Origin: Eubacterium sp. 1001713B170207_170306_E7
Lineage (GTDB): Bacteria; Bacillota; Clostridia; Eubacteriales; Eubacteriaceae
DNA: 64,000 nt
Assembly: GCF_015547515.1 (NCBI RefSeq)
Contig: NZ_JADMVE010000009.1
Span: forward strand, 930-64,929
Direction of reading: 5' to 3'
This document shows, piece by piece, positions 33,691 to 42,744 of the stretch. Position 1 is the first letter of the stretch, and every line of letters begins with the position of its first letter. The position numbers and the translations under genes were made by a program. The notes beneath the pieces are model-generated. The model was not told the DNA's origin and made no database searches. It saw only the letters and a program-made list of their open reading frames with translations.

Positions 33691-34548
33691 CTACTCGCCT
33701 GATAGAGTATTTGCCAGACGGGCAAAATCTTCTCCTGTCAGGGTTTCTCCACGCACACCCGGGGCTATGCCGCATTTTTCCAATGCTGCCAGCAATTGTT
33801 TCTTTGGGTAGTCGGTATTCATTTGCAGGCCGTTGATCAATGTCTTTCTTCTGTTTAAAAACGAAGCCTTTACGATCTGGAAAAAAAGCTTTTTATCCGT
33901 CACTTGAATCACCGGCGCTGTCCTCTTTTTAAGTGTCACGACAATGGAATCTACCTTTGGTCTTGGCATAAACACTGCTGCCGGCACATAAAAGCTGACC
34001 TCTGTTTCGGCGTAAAACTGTGCCGCAATGGTCAACGAACCGTAGGCCTTTGTTCCTGGCTCTGCACAAAGCCGCTCCCCCACTTCCTTCTGGATCATAA
34101 AGGTCATCTGCTCAATGGGCAGATCGGATTCCAGAAATCCCATAATAATGGGGGTGGTCACGTAATATGGCAGGTTTGCGACGATTTTTAAAGGTTTTTC
34201 CTGCAAATTGGTCTGAAGCAGTCCAGCGATATCCGTTTTTAAAATATCGCCCTGGATAATCTCCACATTGTCGCAGTCTTCCAGGGTTTCAGCCAGAACC
34301 GGTATTAATTTTTTATCTATTTCGACAGAATAGACCTTATCGGCCGCTTCGGCCAATACCTGAGTCATGGTGCCGATCCCCGGCCCTACTTCCAATACGG
34401 TATCGGTTTTGTGTACATTGCCGGCTTCGACAATTTTCCGAACAATATTCTCATCAATCAGAAAGTTTTGTCCATAGCGTTTGTTGAAATGCAGGTCATA
34501 TTTATTTAAGATCCCCTCAATTACCCTTGGGGAGGTCAGTTTCTCCAT
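33691..34548 (-). CDS. rsmA: 16S rRNA dimethyladenosine transferase
   Basis: The 285-residue SAM-dependent enzyme has the KsgA/RsmA motifs: the start KRYGQNFLID, SAM motif I VLEVGPGIGTMT, the acidic EIDKKL loop and the catalytic NLPYYVTTP. It dimethylates two adjacent adenines near the 16S rRNA 3' end. Its start overlaps the cca gene by 32 nt, showing cotranscription in GGDEF-HAD-cca-rsmA order. Confidence 0.96.
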   Translation of the reverse strand: MEKLTSPRVIEGILNKYDLHFNKRYGQNFLIDENIVRKIVEAGNVHKTDTVLEVGPGIGTMTQVLAEAADKVYSVEIDKKLIPVLAETLEDCDNVEIIQGDILKTDIAGLLQTNLQEKPLKIVANLPYYVTTPIIMGFLESDLPIEQMTFMIQKEVGERLCAEPGTKAYGSLTIAAQFYAETEVSFYVPAAVFMPRPKVDSIVVTLKKRTAPVIQVTDKKLFFQIVKASFLNRRKTLINGLQMNTDYPKKQLLAALEKCGIAPGVRGETLTGEDFARLANTLSGE

Positions 34549-35764
34549 GTGTTTCTCTTTCCAGCCAGGCCAGAAGCCTGTCTTTCTTATTTTCTTCGGG
34601 GTATTTATAAACTCTTTTTAAGAGCTGCTCAAGACCCGCTTTAATGGCCCCGCCCTGATAGCCGATCTCGGTCAGATCTTTTCCGTTAACGGCCAGCTCC
34701 CTTAAAGACATGGGCTCGTGGTTTGCGACGATACGCCGGTATACACGCTGATTCTGTTCCGCTGTCTTTTTAATTGAAGCGTCGCCATCCCAATAAGCCA
34801 GTCCATCCTGAAAATCCAGAAAATCTCCGGCGTTTTCCATACCGATATCGGCCAGTGCCTCCTTAAAGGCGGCAATATCCTGGCTATCGGCCAGCACATG
34901 ATGGCAATAGCGGTAGGCCAGCTGCTTTTCTTTATTGGAATAACGCATTTCTCTGAGAAAAACTTTCCGCTCCTCCGGCAACATATTCAGGAGAAGCGCC
35001 GCCAGTCTGAGGGGCAGCTTTTTGGGCAGGTAGCCCATAATTTCAAATCCGTCGATAAGGTAGTCCTCACACCGATTCCAGTAATCCGGAACCATACGGT
35101 TCAGCAAGTCGCCCAAAAGTTCGGTTTTTATGAGCAGATATCCTCCCCAGGCCACCTTCTCACACAGCATGATCCGGCTGAGCTCCTCACGTATTCTCTC
35201 AATGCTCACACCGGTAGTATCCGGATCATCGCGAATCGCACTGCGGGTCTGCTCATCCAGCTCCATACGCTTCTCAGCTGCTAGACGGATACAGCGCCAC
35301 TTCCTCAGGCGGTCTTCTTCAAATCGCTGTCGGGGATTGCCGATACAGCGCACCATACCTTTTTTGATATCCCCGAGGCCGCCAACATAATCAAAAATAC
35401 AGCCGTGCTCATCCATTAGCAATCCATTAATGGTGAAGTCACGGCGGCTGACATCTTCCTTTACATCATCGGTAAACAGCACCTCGTCGGGATGACGGCC
35501 ATCCGCATAGCTGGCCTCTTGGCGAAAAGTGGTAATCTCATAAATTTTCTCGTCGATAATGACGCCGATGGTCCCAAAGTGCTTACCGACGATAACCGTA
35601 TGCTCAAACCAGCTCTCCACCTCGTCCGGCAGGGCATCGGTCGTAAAATCATAGTCACTCGGAGTTTGCCCGAGGAGCATATCCCGGACGGCTCCCCCTA
35701 CAATATAAAGCTGTTTATGGTGTTCCCTGAAAACTTGAAACAGGGCTTCAATTGCTTTTTCCAT
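34517..35764 (-). CDS. cca: CCA tRNA nucleotidyltransferase (class II)
   Basis: The 415-residue enzyme contains the nucleotidyltransferase motif GGAVRDMLLGQTPSDYDF with the DxD metal ligands, RRDFTINGL, and the ERIREELSRI neck helix. It adds or repairs the CCA end of tRNAs. The ATG overlaps the HAD-hydrolase stop codon at 35764. The downstream rsmA gene overlaps its end, linking two RNA-maturation enzymes. Confidence 0.95.
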   Translation of the reverse strand: MEKAIEALFQVFREHHKQLYIVGGAVRDMLLGQTPSDYDFTTDALPDEVESWFEHTVIVGKHFGTIGVIIDEKIYEITTFRQEASYADGRHPDEVLFTDDVKEDVSRRDFTINGLLMDEHGCIFDYVGGLGDIKKGMVRCIGNPRQRFEEDRLRKWRCIRLAAEKRMELDEQTRSAIRDDPDTTGVSIERIREELSRIMLCEKVAWGGYLLIKTELLGDLLNRMVPDYWNRCEDYLIDGFEIMGYLPKKLPLRLAALLLNMLPEERKVFLREMRYSNKEKQLAYRYCHHVLADSQDIAAFKEALADIGMENAGDFLDFQDGLAYWDGDASIKKTAEQNQRVYRRIVANHEPMSLRELAVNGKDLTEIGYQGGAIKAGLEQLLKRVYKYPEENKKDRLLAWLERETHGETDLPKGN

Positions 35765-36402
35765 TACATTTTATTCTTTACGATGGTCAGAATATCAGTG
35801 GTATGATCCACCATATAGGTGGGATTGCAGCGCTCCAGGGCTTTGGGCGTGTTGTAGCCCCATTTTACTGCCACCACATCCACTCCGGCCCGGTGACAGG
35901 ACTCGATATCTCTGGTTTCGTCGCCTACGTAAAGCAGTTCCTCCTTCTTAAGATCATATTTCTTAAGAACTTTTTTTATTTTCTTTTCCTTTGATAAAAG
36001 CGCTGAGCACATAATAAAGTCAATATCATTCTCCAGCCGGTAATGCCTTAAAAAGGACTGAACGGTTTTTTCGATATTGGAGGTCAGTATACCCCGGTAC
36101 TCGGTCATCTGGGAGAGATCATCCATAAAGGTTTTTATTTCGGGATAAAAGGCCCGGATATCCTCCATGGTGGCCCGCATCCGCTTCTGTCCCTCGCTGA
36201 GCACTCTGGGCAGTTTATAGAAAGGGATATCCACAATTTCCATAATTTCCTTAATATGCAGATTTTTTATATGCTGCAGCTCTTCTTTTGTGATTTTTCG
36301 ATATTTGTACTTTTCAGCCATATCGTTGTATATATTAAAGGTTTTTTCCTCTGTATCGGCCAAAGTACCGTCAAAATCAAAAACCACACATTTATAAGCC
36401 AT
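35764..36402 (-). CDS. HAD-family hydrolase (phosphoglycolate-phosphatase-like)
   Basis: The 212-residue protein has HAD motif I FDFDGTLADTEE, a helical cap, motif II ILTSN (Thr/Ser), Lys in SKEKKIKKVLKKY and motif III VGDETRDIESC. The exact phosphate substrate is unknown. It is 35 nt after the PAS/GGDEF gene and overlaps cca by one base. It is not part of the divergent his operon, so a histidinol-phosphatase role is not supported by position. Confidence 0.9.
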   Translation of the reverse strand: MAYKCVVFDFDGTLADTEEKTFNIYNDMAEKYKYRKITKEELQHIKNLHIKEIMEIVDIPFYKLPRVLSEGQKRMRATMEDIRAFYPEIKTFMDDLSQMTEYRGILTSNIEKTVQSFLRHYRLENDIDFIMCSALLSKEKKIKKVLKKYDLKKEELLYVGDETRDIESCHRAGVDVVAVKWGYNTPKALERCNPTYMVDHTTDILTIVKNKM

Positions 36403-36437
36403 CCTGTTCTCCTTATGTTTATCCGGCCTTCTTTACC

Positions 36438-38243
36438 TCATTTTTTATAGGTCTCACGATACATCGACTTGTCGTCAAGCATTTTCTTTTTAAGCTTGTC
36501 ATCAAAAAAGTAGTAGTCGATGGAGGTATCCTGCCGGGCGCGGTTCATGGCGGCGTCGGCAAAGCGCTGCAGATCTTCTTTATTCTGCGCATTTTCCGGA
36601 TATTTTGCCACGCCGATCTGGCCGCCTATTATAAAGGTCATTCCCTCTACAACGCAGGGCTCGTTGAGACATTCGATAATCTCAATACAAATCGGTTCAA
36701 TCTTTTCTCTGGCGTTTCGGTTTGGCAGAAAAAGCACCAGCAAATCATCATTATGACGGGCCAGCAGACCATAATGCCCTACGCGGTCACTCAGCTGGTC
36801 GCACACCTGTTTAACTACCTGATCTCCAACCTCATAGCCGTACAGATCATTGATTTCATAATAATTCGTCAGTGATATGTTAAGCAGAGCCATATGCTTT
36901 CCAGGCTTTCCGGCATTTTTGGCAAAATAGCGGCTGAGTACCTGACGCAGCTTCAGACGGCTTGCCAGACCGGTAATGGGTTCATGGTAGGCCAGGTATT
37001 CAAACTTATTGCGGTATTCCACACCTTCAGATACATCCAGCCCCACACTGACACAGACCCGCCGGTTATCAAAATAGGGCAGCTCCCTCGTGTTCCAGTA
37101 AATCCATCGCGTTCTGCCTTCCTTATCACGGAGATCAAGGGGCTTCCGGTAATTTTTGTCGATGCTGGTGCGGCGCTGACCAAGGCGGCCGAAGATTTCT
37201 TCCGCCGGCCGGCCGATAAGAGCTTCTCTCGATTGGCCGGTCAGCTCCTCAATAAAGGGATTGACTTCAAGAATTTTATTGTCTTCATCCGTTGTCAATA
37301 CCAGCATGTCCGAGTTATCCATTATGGCCTTAGAAAACTGACTCTGAAAATCCAGATTATCTCTGAGTTCCTTTTCTTCCGAAATATTCTGGACAATGCC
37401 AATGGTGGAGAGATGCTCATTTTTGCTGGAAAAGGTGTGCCGGATACGGATGATCACGTCTATGATTTCATTTTTCGTATTTATAATGCGGTGATGGATA
37501 TCCACTGTTTCCTGATTCTGGAACGCATCCAGAAAAGCCTTGGTGACGCGTTCCTGGTCAGCCGGATAAACCATTTTAAACATAATATCCAGATTTGGCT
37601 TAACCGTGTTAATTTCATAGCCCAGAATATGGTAAAGCTCTCTGGACCAGACGATCTCCTTATTCTGGTGGTTTAACTCCCAATAGCCCATGCGGGCGAT
37701 ATGCTCGATTTCCAAAAGCTTGCTCGCCTGCTCTTCAATATAGGTTTCGCGTTCCTGAAGGTTCTTTTCATCTCTGGCCACAATGCCATAGTATACCCTT
37801 TCGCTGAAAACAAAACGGTGAATTTCTACTGAAAAGGGAGTGACAGACCGGTCCGCCATATAATATTTTACAGAAAGCGTATAGGTGCTGCCCAAATCAA
37901 AGTTAAGCCGCATATTCGTTTTATGGTCTTCATAATTGAAGTCTGTATGAAACCGCTGATAATTTTTGCCGACAATCTTATCAGCCGAGCGTCCGTAGTA
38001 TTCCTCAAGCTTTTTATTGACGCGCAGGATCGTGCCCTTTTCGTCCAGAAGAATCACGCAATCCGACACCATGTTGAGCATGGTCCGGATCAGATCCACA
38101 TCCAGACGGTAGCGTTCCTTCTGCTCAAGGTTTTCTTTCTTCAAACGATAGTTATAGTAGAAAAAGCCCGTTACAATTACAGCTATGATCAACAGCCAGA
38201 GGCTGATATTGCCGATCAGGTTGAATATTAAAAATGTATCCAT
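36438..38243 (-). CDS. Membrane PAS-domain protein with degenerate GGDEF domain
   Basis: The 601-residue protein has one N-terminal transmembrane helix (residues about 10-30) and three PAS-like domains at about residues 50-160, 185-290 and 300-410. A GGDEF-fold domain follows (about 420-585: DPxTGL-type EPITGLASRLKL, then YEVGDQVVKQV). The signature GGDEF loop reads RHNDDL, so the metal-binding and catalytic residues are not intact. It is therefore unlikely to make c-di-GMP and may act as a sensor or nucleotide-binding scaffold. No EAL domain follows. It heads the operon with the HAD hydrolase, cca and rsmA. Confidence 0.85.
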   Translation of the reverse strand: MDTFLIFNLIGNISLWLLIIAVIVTGFFYYNYRLKKENLEQKERYRLDVDLIRTMLNMVSDCVILLDEKGTILRVNKKLEEYYGRSADKIVGKNYQRFHTDFNYEDHKTNMRLNFDLGSTYTLSVKYYMADRSVTPFSVEIHRFVFSERVYYGIVARDEKNLQERETYIEEQASKLLEIEHIARMGYWELNHQNKEIVWSRELYHILGYEINTVKPNLDIMFKMVYPADQERVTKAFLDAFQNQETVDIHHRIINTKNEIIDVIIRIRHTFSSKNEHLSTIGIVQNISEEKELRDNLDFQSQFSKAIMDNSDMLVLTTDEDNKILEVNPFIEELTGQSREALIGRPAEEIFGRLGQRRTSIDKNYRKPLDLRDKEGRTRWIYWNTRELPYFDNRRVCVSVGLDVSEGVEYRNKFEYLAYHEPITGLASRLKLRQVLSRYFAKNAGKPGKHMALLNISLTNYYEINDLYGYEVGDQVVKQVCDQLSDRVGHYGLLARHNDDLLVLFLPNRNAREKIEPICIEIIECLNEPCVVEGMTFIIGGQIGVAKYPENAQNKEDLQRFADAAMNRARQDTSIDYYFFDDKLKKKMLDDKSMYRETYKK

Positions 38244-38296
38244 AAAATCTTCCTCGATTTTCTGTACTCATGCACCAATCCAAACTCTCTTTATCT

Positions 38297-38325
38297 ATTT
38301 TGCACCATCATTCACTATTTTTCAA
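38297..38325 (-). promoter_or_regulatory. Candidate promoter of the PAS/GGDEF-HAD-cca-rsmA operon
   Basis: TTGAAA (-35, 38320-38325), a 17-bp spacer and CAAAAT (-10, 38297-38302), reading left. Confidence 0.55.
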
Positions 38326-38373
38326 TATAAAACTGAGTTGCCTTAGGGATTTTATGATAAAATAATAATAACC

Positions 38374-38390
38374 TGAGTATACCATACTCA
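38374..38390. promoter_or_regulatory. Palindrome TGAGTAT-ACC-ATACTCA in the divergent his region
   Basis: A perfect 7-bp inverted repeat with a 3-nt centre between the divergent promoters. It is a possible operator for either side and has no recognised owner. Confidence 0.4.
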
Positions 38391-38416
38391 AAAAAGATTA
38401 AATTTTCCTAAGAATA

Positions 38417-38445
38417 TTGACCTTTTATAAAATAAATGTTATTAT
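38417..38445 (+). promoter_or_regulatory. Sigma-A promoter of the his operon
   Basis: TTGACC (-35, 38417-38422), a 17-bp spacer and TATTAT (-10, 38440-38445), reading right. Confidence 0.8.
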
Positions 38446-38458
38446 ATCAGCACATTAC

Positions 38459-38480
38459 TTTATTGCACTACCGCAATAAA
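38459..38480. promoter_or_regulatory. Inverted repeat TTTATTGC-ACTACC-GCAATAAA near the his transcription start
   Basis: A perfect 8-bp repeat about 7 nt downstream of the predicted start and just before the hisZ RBS. The leader is too short for a T-box. It is best read as an operator, perhaps for a TrpR-superfamily HisR/YerC-type repressor; that assignment is inference. Confidence 0.55.
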
Positions 38481-38496
38481 TCACCGGAGGAAAGCA

Positions 38497-39750
38497 ATGC
38501 TAGAAAATTACACGATCGATGGCTTTGAGAACATCCAGTATCAGGGCTATCCCGCGCTGCAGAAAATAGAGAATAACCTGGGACGGCTTTTTGAGCTGTA
38601 CGGCTATCATCCTATATCAACACCGACTTTTGAGGCCTATGACCTGTACGCTGCCGAGGATTCCATTGCCAGCGACGATTTATTCAAGCTGGTCAACCAC
38701 CAGGGAAAGGTGCTCGCCCTTAAACCCGACGCCACTCTGGCTGTTACCCGTATGGCGGCCATCAATCATCACGACCCCGACGAGATTATCAAGTTCTCAT
38801 ATTTGACCAATATTTACCGCGGCTTCGCCTCACCGGAAAGCGTCAAAAAAGAAATGACTCAGATGGGCGTTGAATATTTTGGAAACAACAGCCCTGAGTG
38901 CGACGGCGAAATCATCGCGCTGGCCATTGAATCCCTTCTGTCAAACGGTATTGAAGACGTCCATATTGACCTCGGGCATGTTGGCTTTATCAACCACCTG
39001 ATGGATGAGCTGGCTCTCAGCGCTAAGGAAAAAGCCCAGTTGTTTAAATACATCGAAAATAAAAACATTGGCGATCTCGGTGAATTTCTAAACCGAAAAA
39101 ATCTTGATGATAAAATCGCAGCGATTATTTTAAAATTACCCAAACTTTATGGAGAACCACAGCAGGTTTTTGAAAAAATGGAGGCGCTCTGCATAAATGA
39201 CGCTATGAAATGTGTGGTGGATAAACTAAAGGCCATTTATCATCATCTCGAGGTGACAGGCTACGCCAGGTACATTTCCTTTGATTTAGGTTTTACTAAT
39301 CAGATGAACTACTATTCGGATCTTATCTTTAAGGGTTATATCAACAACTGGGGTGAGCCAGTGATCAACGGCGGCCGTTACAACCATTTGTCCGAAAAAT
39401 TCGGCATTTCCCGTCCCGCCTGCGGCTTTGGCGTTGATTTGCTTAAAATGATGGAATATATGGAGCAGTACCATCTGCTGCCCCAAACCGAAAAACGCAA
39501 AACCGTCATCCTCTATGATCCGGCGGACAAATGTGAAGGGTACAAAAACGCAGATACCCTACGCCAGAAGGGGCAGCCAACCGAGCTGTTTATGGTCAAG
39601 ACGACCCCTGAGGAATGCGTCGCTGCCCTCGCCCAGAATGTGCTCTACCAGGATGCACGCTATTATCTGGTCCGCGGCCATAGGGCCTACCGCTTTACAG
39701 GACAGAGTTTTGACGCCATTGACAGTATTATTGAAGCAGAGGTGAACTAA
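38497..39750 (+). CDS. hisZ: ATP phosphoribosyltransferase regulatory subunit
   Basis: The 417-residue HisRS-like protein has class II synthetase core motifs (YQGYPALQKIENNLGRLFELYGY, then KPDATLAVTRMA) but no anticodon domain. It lacks synthetase function and instead forms the hetero-octameric transferase with short HisG, giving histidine feedback control. GGAGG lies 6 nt before the ATG. It is the first of nine his genes, and its stop is separated from hisG by one base. Confidence 0.94.
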   Translation: MLENYTIDGFENIQYQGYPALQKIENNLGRLFELYGYHPISTPTFEAYDLYAAEDSIASDDLFKLVNHQGKVLALKPDATLAVTRMAAINHHDPDEIIKFSYLTNIYRGFASPESVKKEMTQMGVEYFGNNSPECDGEIIALAIESLLSNGIEDVHIDLGHVGFINHLMDELALSAKEKAQLFKYIENKNIGDLGEFLNRKNLDDKIAAIILKLPKLYGEPQQVFEKMEALCINDAMKCVVDKLKAIYHHLEVTGYARYISFDLGFTNQMNYYSDLIFKGYINNWGEPVINGGRYNHLSEKFGISRPACGFGVDLLKMMEYMEQYHLLPQTEKRKTVILYDPADKCEGYKNADTLRQKGQPTELFMVKTTPEECVAALAQNVLYQDARYYLVRGHRAYRFTGQSFDAIDSIIEAEVN

Positions 39751-39751
39751 G

Positions 39752-40381
39752 ATGCAGATACGTTTAGCTTTAGCCAAGGGCCGAGTGGCCAGAAAGGCCA
39801 TCGACCTTTTACAAAAAATCGGATATATTTTTGAGGACTATGACGAAAAAAGCCGAAAGCTCATTTTTCAGGACACCACCGGCGCCATCGAGTTTTTCCT
39901 GGTAAAATCCCCTGACGTCCCCACCTATGTGGAAAAAGGCGCGGCGGATATCGGCATTGTGGGCCGGGACGTTTTAATGGAGCATCCGGCCAACGTCTAC
40001 GAGCTCTTGAATCTGGACATCGGCCAGTGCAAAATGTGCGTTGCCGGCTTTAAGGACTCCAAGCCCCAGTTTGGCAAAAAGCTGGTGGTGGGAACAAAGT
40101 ACCCGGCCATTGCCAAAAATTATTTTAACGGCAAGGACGAGCCTGTCGATCTGATCAAAATCAACGGTTCTGTGGAGCTGGCCCCGCTTTTAGGCCTGTC
40201 AGACTGCATTGTCGATATTGTGGAAAGCGGCAGCACCCTGCGTGAAAACGGCCTGGTGGTGCTGGAGGAAATCTGCGACATCAGCTCACGGCTCATTGTC
40301 AACAAAGTCAGCCTGAAAACCAAGGGCGCCATGATTGACCCGATTATTGAAAGGTTTGAAGCCAACCTTTCGATCAATTAA
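39752..40381 (+). CDS. hisG: ATP phosphoribosyltransferase catalytic subunit, short form
   Basis: At 209 residues it lacks the C-terminal regulatory domain of long HisG, which fits the presence of hisZ. Motifs include LALAKGRVARKAIDLL at the start, AADIGIVGRDVL, and the PRPP loop IVDIVESGSTLRENGL. It catalyses the first committed step, condensing ATP with PRPP. Confidence 0.96.
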   Translation: MQIRLALAKGRVARKAIDLLQKIGYIFEDYDEKSRKLIFQDTTGAIEFFLVKSPDVPTYVEKGAADIGIVGRDVLMEHPANVYELLNLDIGQCKMCVAGFKDSKPQFGKKLVVGTKYPAIAKNYFNGKDEPVDLIKINGSVELAPLLGLSDCIVDIVESGSTLRENGLVVLEEICDISSRLIVNKVSLKTKGAMIDPIIERFEANLSIN

Positions 40382-40392
40382 GGAGAATCCCC

Positions 40393-41679
40393 ATGAAAAC
40401 TTACACCTATAATGAAAGCATTGATAATCTCGACACACTGCTCAAGCGTGACGAGGGCGAAAACCAGGAAATCCGCAGCCGGGTTCTGGAAATCATTGAT
40501 ACTGTCAAAGCCCGGGGCGACGCGGCGCTCATAGACTACACTGAAAAATTTGACGGCTGCCGCCTGGAAGCCCTGCGCGTTACCGACACTGAAATCCAGG
40601 AAGCCTTTGAGCTGGTGGGACCGGAAATGGCCGCTATTATTGAAGAAGCGGCAGGAAATATCCGCGCTTTTCATGAAAAACAAAAGGAAGAAACCTGGAT
40701 GTACAATCCCGGTCCGGGCATTACCCTCGGGCAGCACATCACACCGCTGGAGAGGGTCGGTCTTTATGTGCCCGGCGGTAAAGCCGCCTATCCCTCCACC
40801 GTGCTGATGGACAGCATCCCGGCCATTGTCGCCGGTGTCGATTCCCTGGTCATGGTAACCCCGCCCGGCAGGGATGGAAAGATCAATCCGAACATTCTGG
40901 CTGCTGCCAGAATTGCCGGTGTTCATGAAATCTACAAGGTGGGCGGCGCGCAGGCCATCGCCGCGCTGGCCTATGGAACTGAAAGCATAACGCCTGTGAA
41001 TAAAATTGTAGGCCCTGGAAATATTTATGTGGCTACCGCCAAGAAAGAAGTTTTTGGCAAAGTCGCCATCGATATGATCGCAGGCCCCAGCGAGGTATTG
41101 ATCCTGGCTGATGGAACGGCCAATCCCGTTTACGCTGCCGCTGACCTGCTCTCGCAGGCCGAGCATGATGAAATGGCCATGCCGATTCTGGTCACCACCG
41201 ACGCCGCTTTTGGCGAAAAAGTTGTCAGCGAGGTTTACCACCAGATTGAGGCTGACCTGGGGCGTAAGGAAATCGCCCGCAAATCGGTGGACAACTACGG
41301 CTTTGTTTTTGTGGCAGAAAATCTGGACCAGGCCTTTGAGCTCTCCAACGCCATCGCGCCGGAGCATATGGAAATACTTCTGCCTGAGCCCATGCAGTAT
41401 CTGGAACGTGTCCGCAACGCAGGCGCCATCTTTCTGGGAAGTTATACCCCTGAGCCGCTTGGAGATTACTTTGCAGGGCCAAACCACACACTGCCCACCT
41501 CCGGTACCGCTAAATTCTCATCACCCCTTGGCGTCTATGATTTCATGAAAAAATCCAGTATACTCTCCTATTCCGAGGAAGCCTTGGAAAAGGTTTATAC
41601 AAAAATCGCTGCCTTTGCCCGCTCCGAAGGGCTTGACGCCCATGCAAAATCCGTTGAGCGCCGCTATGAAAACAAGTAA
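40393..41679 (+). CDS. hisD: Histidinol dehydrogenase
   Basis: The 428-residue enzyme carries the HisD signatures IAGPSEVLILAD, the zinc-ligand stretch LLSQAEHDEMA, the catalytic Glu-His region AIAPEHMEI and GPNHTLPTSGTAKF. It performs the final two NAD-dependent oxidations to histidine. It begins 11 nt after hisG with AGGAG before its ATG. Confidence 0.96.
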   Translation: MKTYTYNESIDNLDTLLKRDEGENQEIRSRVLEIIDTVKARGDAALIDYTEKFDGCRLEALRVTDTEIQEAFELVGPEMAAIIEEAAGNIRAFHEKQKEETWMYNPGPGITLGQHITPLERVGLYVPGGKAAYPSTVLMDSIPAIVAGVDSLVMVTPPGRDGKINPNILAAARIAGVHEIYKVGGAQAIAALAYGTESITPVNKIVGPGNIYVATAKKEVFGKVAIDMIAGPSEVLILADGTANPVYAAADLLSQAEHDEMAMPILVTTDAAFGEKVVSEVYHQIEADLGRKEIARKSVDNYGFVFVAENLDQAFELSNAIAPEHMEILLPEPMQYLERVRNAGAIFLGSYTPEPLGDYFAGPNHTLPTSGTAKFSSPLGVYDFMKKSSILSYSEEALEKVYTKIAAFARSEGLDAHAKSVERRYENK

Positions 41680-41690
41680 AGGAGTCCGCC

Positions 41691-42743
41691 ATGAAAAACT
41701 TTGCCCGTAAATGTGTTAAGGATCTTGAAGCCTACAAGGTCGAAGCCCCGCAGTATGACATTATTCTCAACGCCAATGAAAACCCCTGGGATTTTCCTGA
41801 AGCGCTGAAAAAAGAGCTCTGTGACGAGATTATGAAAACACCGCTGAACCGCTATCCGGAGGCCTGCTTTCCAGAACTTCTGGCTGAGCTTTCAGACTAT
41901 ACCGGCGCGCCGGCTGACCAGATCATCTGCGGCTCGGGCTCAGACGAGCTCATCGCCATGATCAACCAGTCTTTCGTGAATCCCGGAGATACCGTCATCA
42001 CCCATACCCCATCCTTTGCCATGTACCAGATCTGGACAGCCATCGCTGACGGAACGTTTGTGGGCGTGCCGGATAAAGATGGCCACATCCCTGATGTGGA
42101 GGGCATAATCTCCGCCGCCAAGGAAAATGACGCCAAGCTGGTCTACCTCTGTAACCCCAACAATCCCACCGGCTACCTGTTCCCGCGCTACGACATTGTC
42201 CAGATTCTTGAGGAGACCAACGCCTTAGTCATTCTGGATGAAGCCTATATGGAATTTAAGGGCAGCACCCATGCAGACCTGGTCGAAAATTATCCGAATC
42301 TTCTGGTCTTAAGGACACTTTCCAAGGCCTTTGGCCTGGCGGGCATCCGCTGCGGCTACTGCCTTGGAAGCAAAGCGCTTATCGATGTGATGTATAAGGT
42401 GAAATCGCCTTATAATCTCAACGTGCTCACCCAGAAGGCGGCCGTTATCGCCCTCAAAAACAGAGAAAAGCTTCTCGACCGGCTGAAAACCCTGAACGCA
42501 GAACGCCATAAAATGTATAAGGCACTGCGGGATATGCCGCTGGATTCGCTTTGCCCCACCGCCTCCAACTTCATTTACTTTGAAACCGGAAAAGGCGAGG
42601 CGATTTATGAAGCCATGAAAAAAAACGGTATCCTCATCAAATTCTTTAAGGGCCGCCCAGATATGCCGGCCAGCATCCGGCTGTCGATCGGCACCCCGGA
42701 GGAAAACCGGAAAGTACTTGAAATATTGAAGCAGGTATTATAA
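41691..42743 (+). CDS. hisC: Histidinol-phosphate aminotransferase
   Basis: The 350-residue fold-type I PLP enzyme has the expected LNANENPWD opening, CNPNNPTGYL, VILDEAY and the PLP-lysine motif TLSKAFGLAGIRCGY, plus the C-terminal Arg in SIRLSIGTPEEN. It converts imidazole-acetol phosphate to histidinol phosphate. It starts 11 nt after hisD. Confidence 0.95.
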   Translation: MKNFARKCVKDLEAYKVEAPQYDIILNANENPWDFPEALKKELCDEIMKTPLNRYPEACFPELLAELSDYTGAPADQIICGSGSDELIAMINQSFVNPGDTVITHTPSFAMYQIWTAIADGTFVGVPDKDGHIPDVEGIISAAKENDAKLVYLCNPNNPTGYLFPRYDIVQILEETNALVILDEAYMEFKGSTHADLVENYPNLLVLRTLSKAFGLAGIRCGYCLGSKALIDVMYKVKSPYNLNVLTQKAAVIALKNREKLLDRLKTLNAERHKMYKALRDMPLDSLCPTASNFIYFETGKGEAIYEAMKKNGILIKFFKGRPDMPASIRLSIGTPEENRKVLEILKQVL

Positions 42744-42744
42744 G

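Noticed and set aside
35764-36402. HAD protein as the missing histidinol phosphatase
   Set aside because: It is divergent from the his operon, separated by a 1.8-kb gene, and tightly overlaps cca instead.
38446-38496. A T-box leader for the his operon
   Set aside because: The leader is only about 45 nt and lacks the T-box and specifier loop.
40378-41487. A 369-codon minus-strand frame opposite hisD
   Set aside because: hisD is unmistakable on the plus strand; the antisense frame has no family features.
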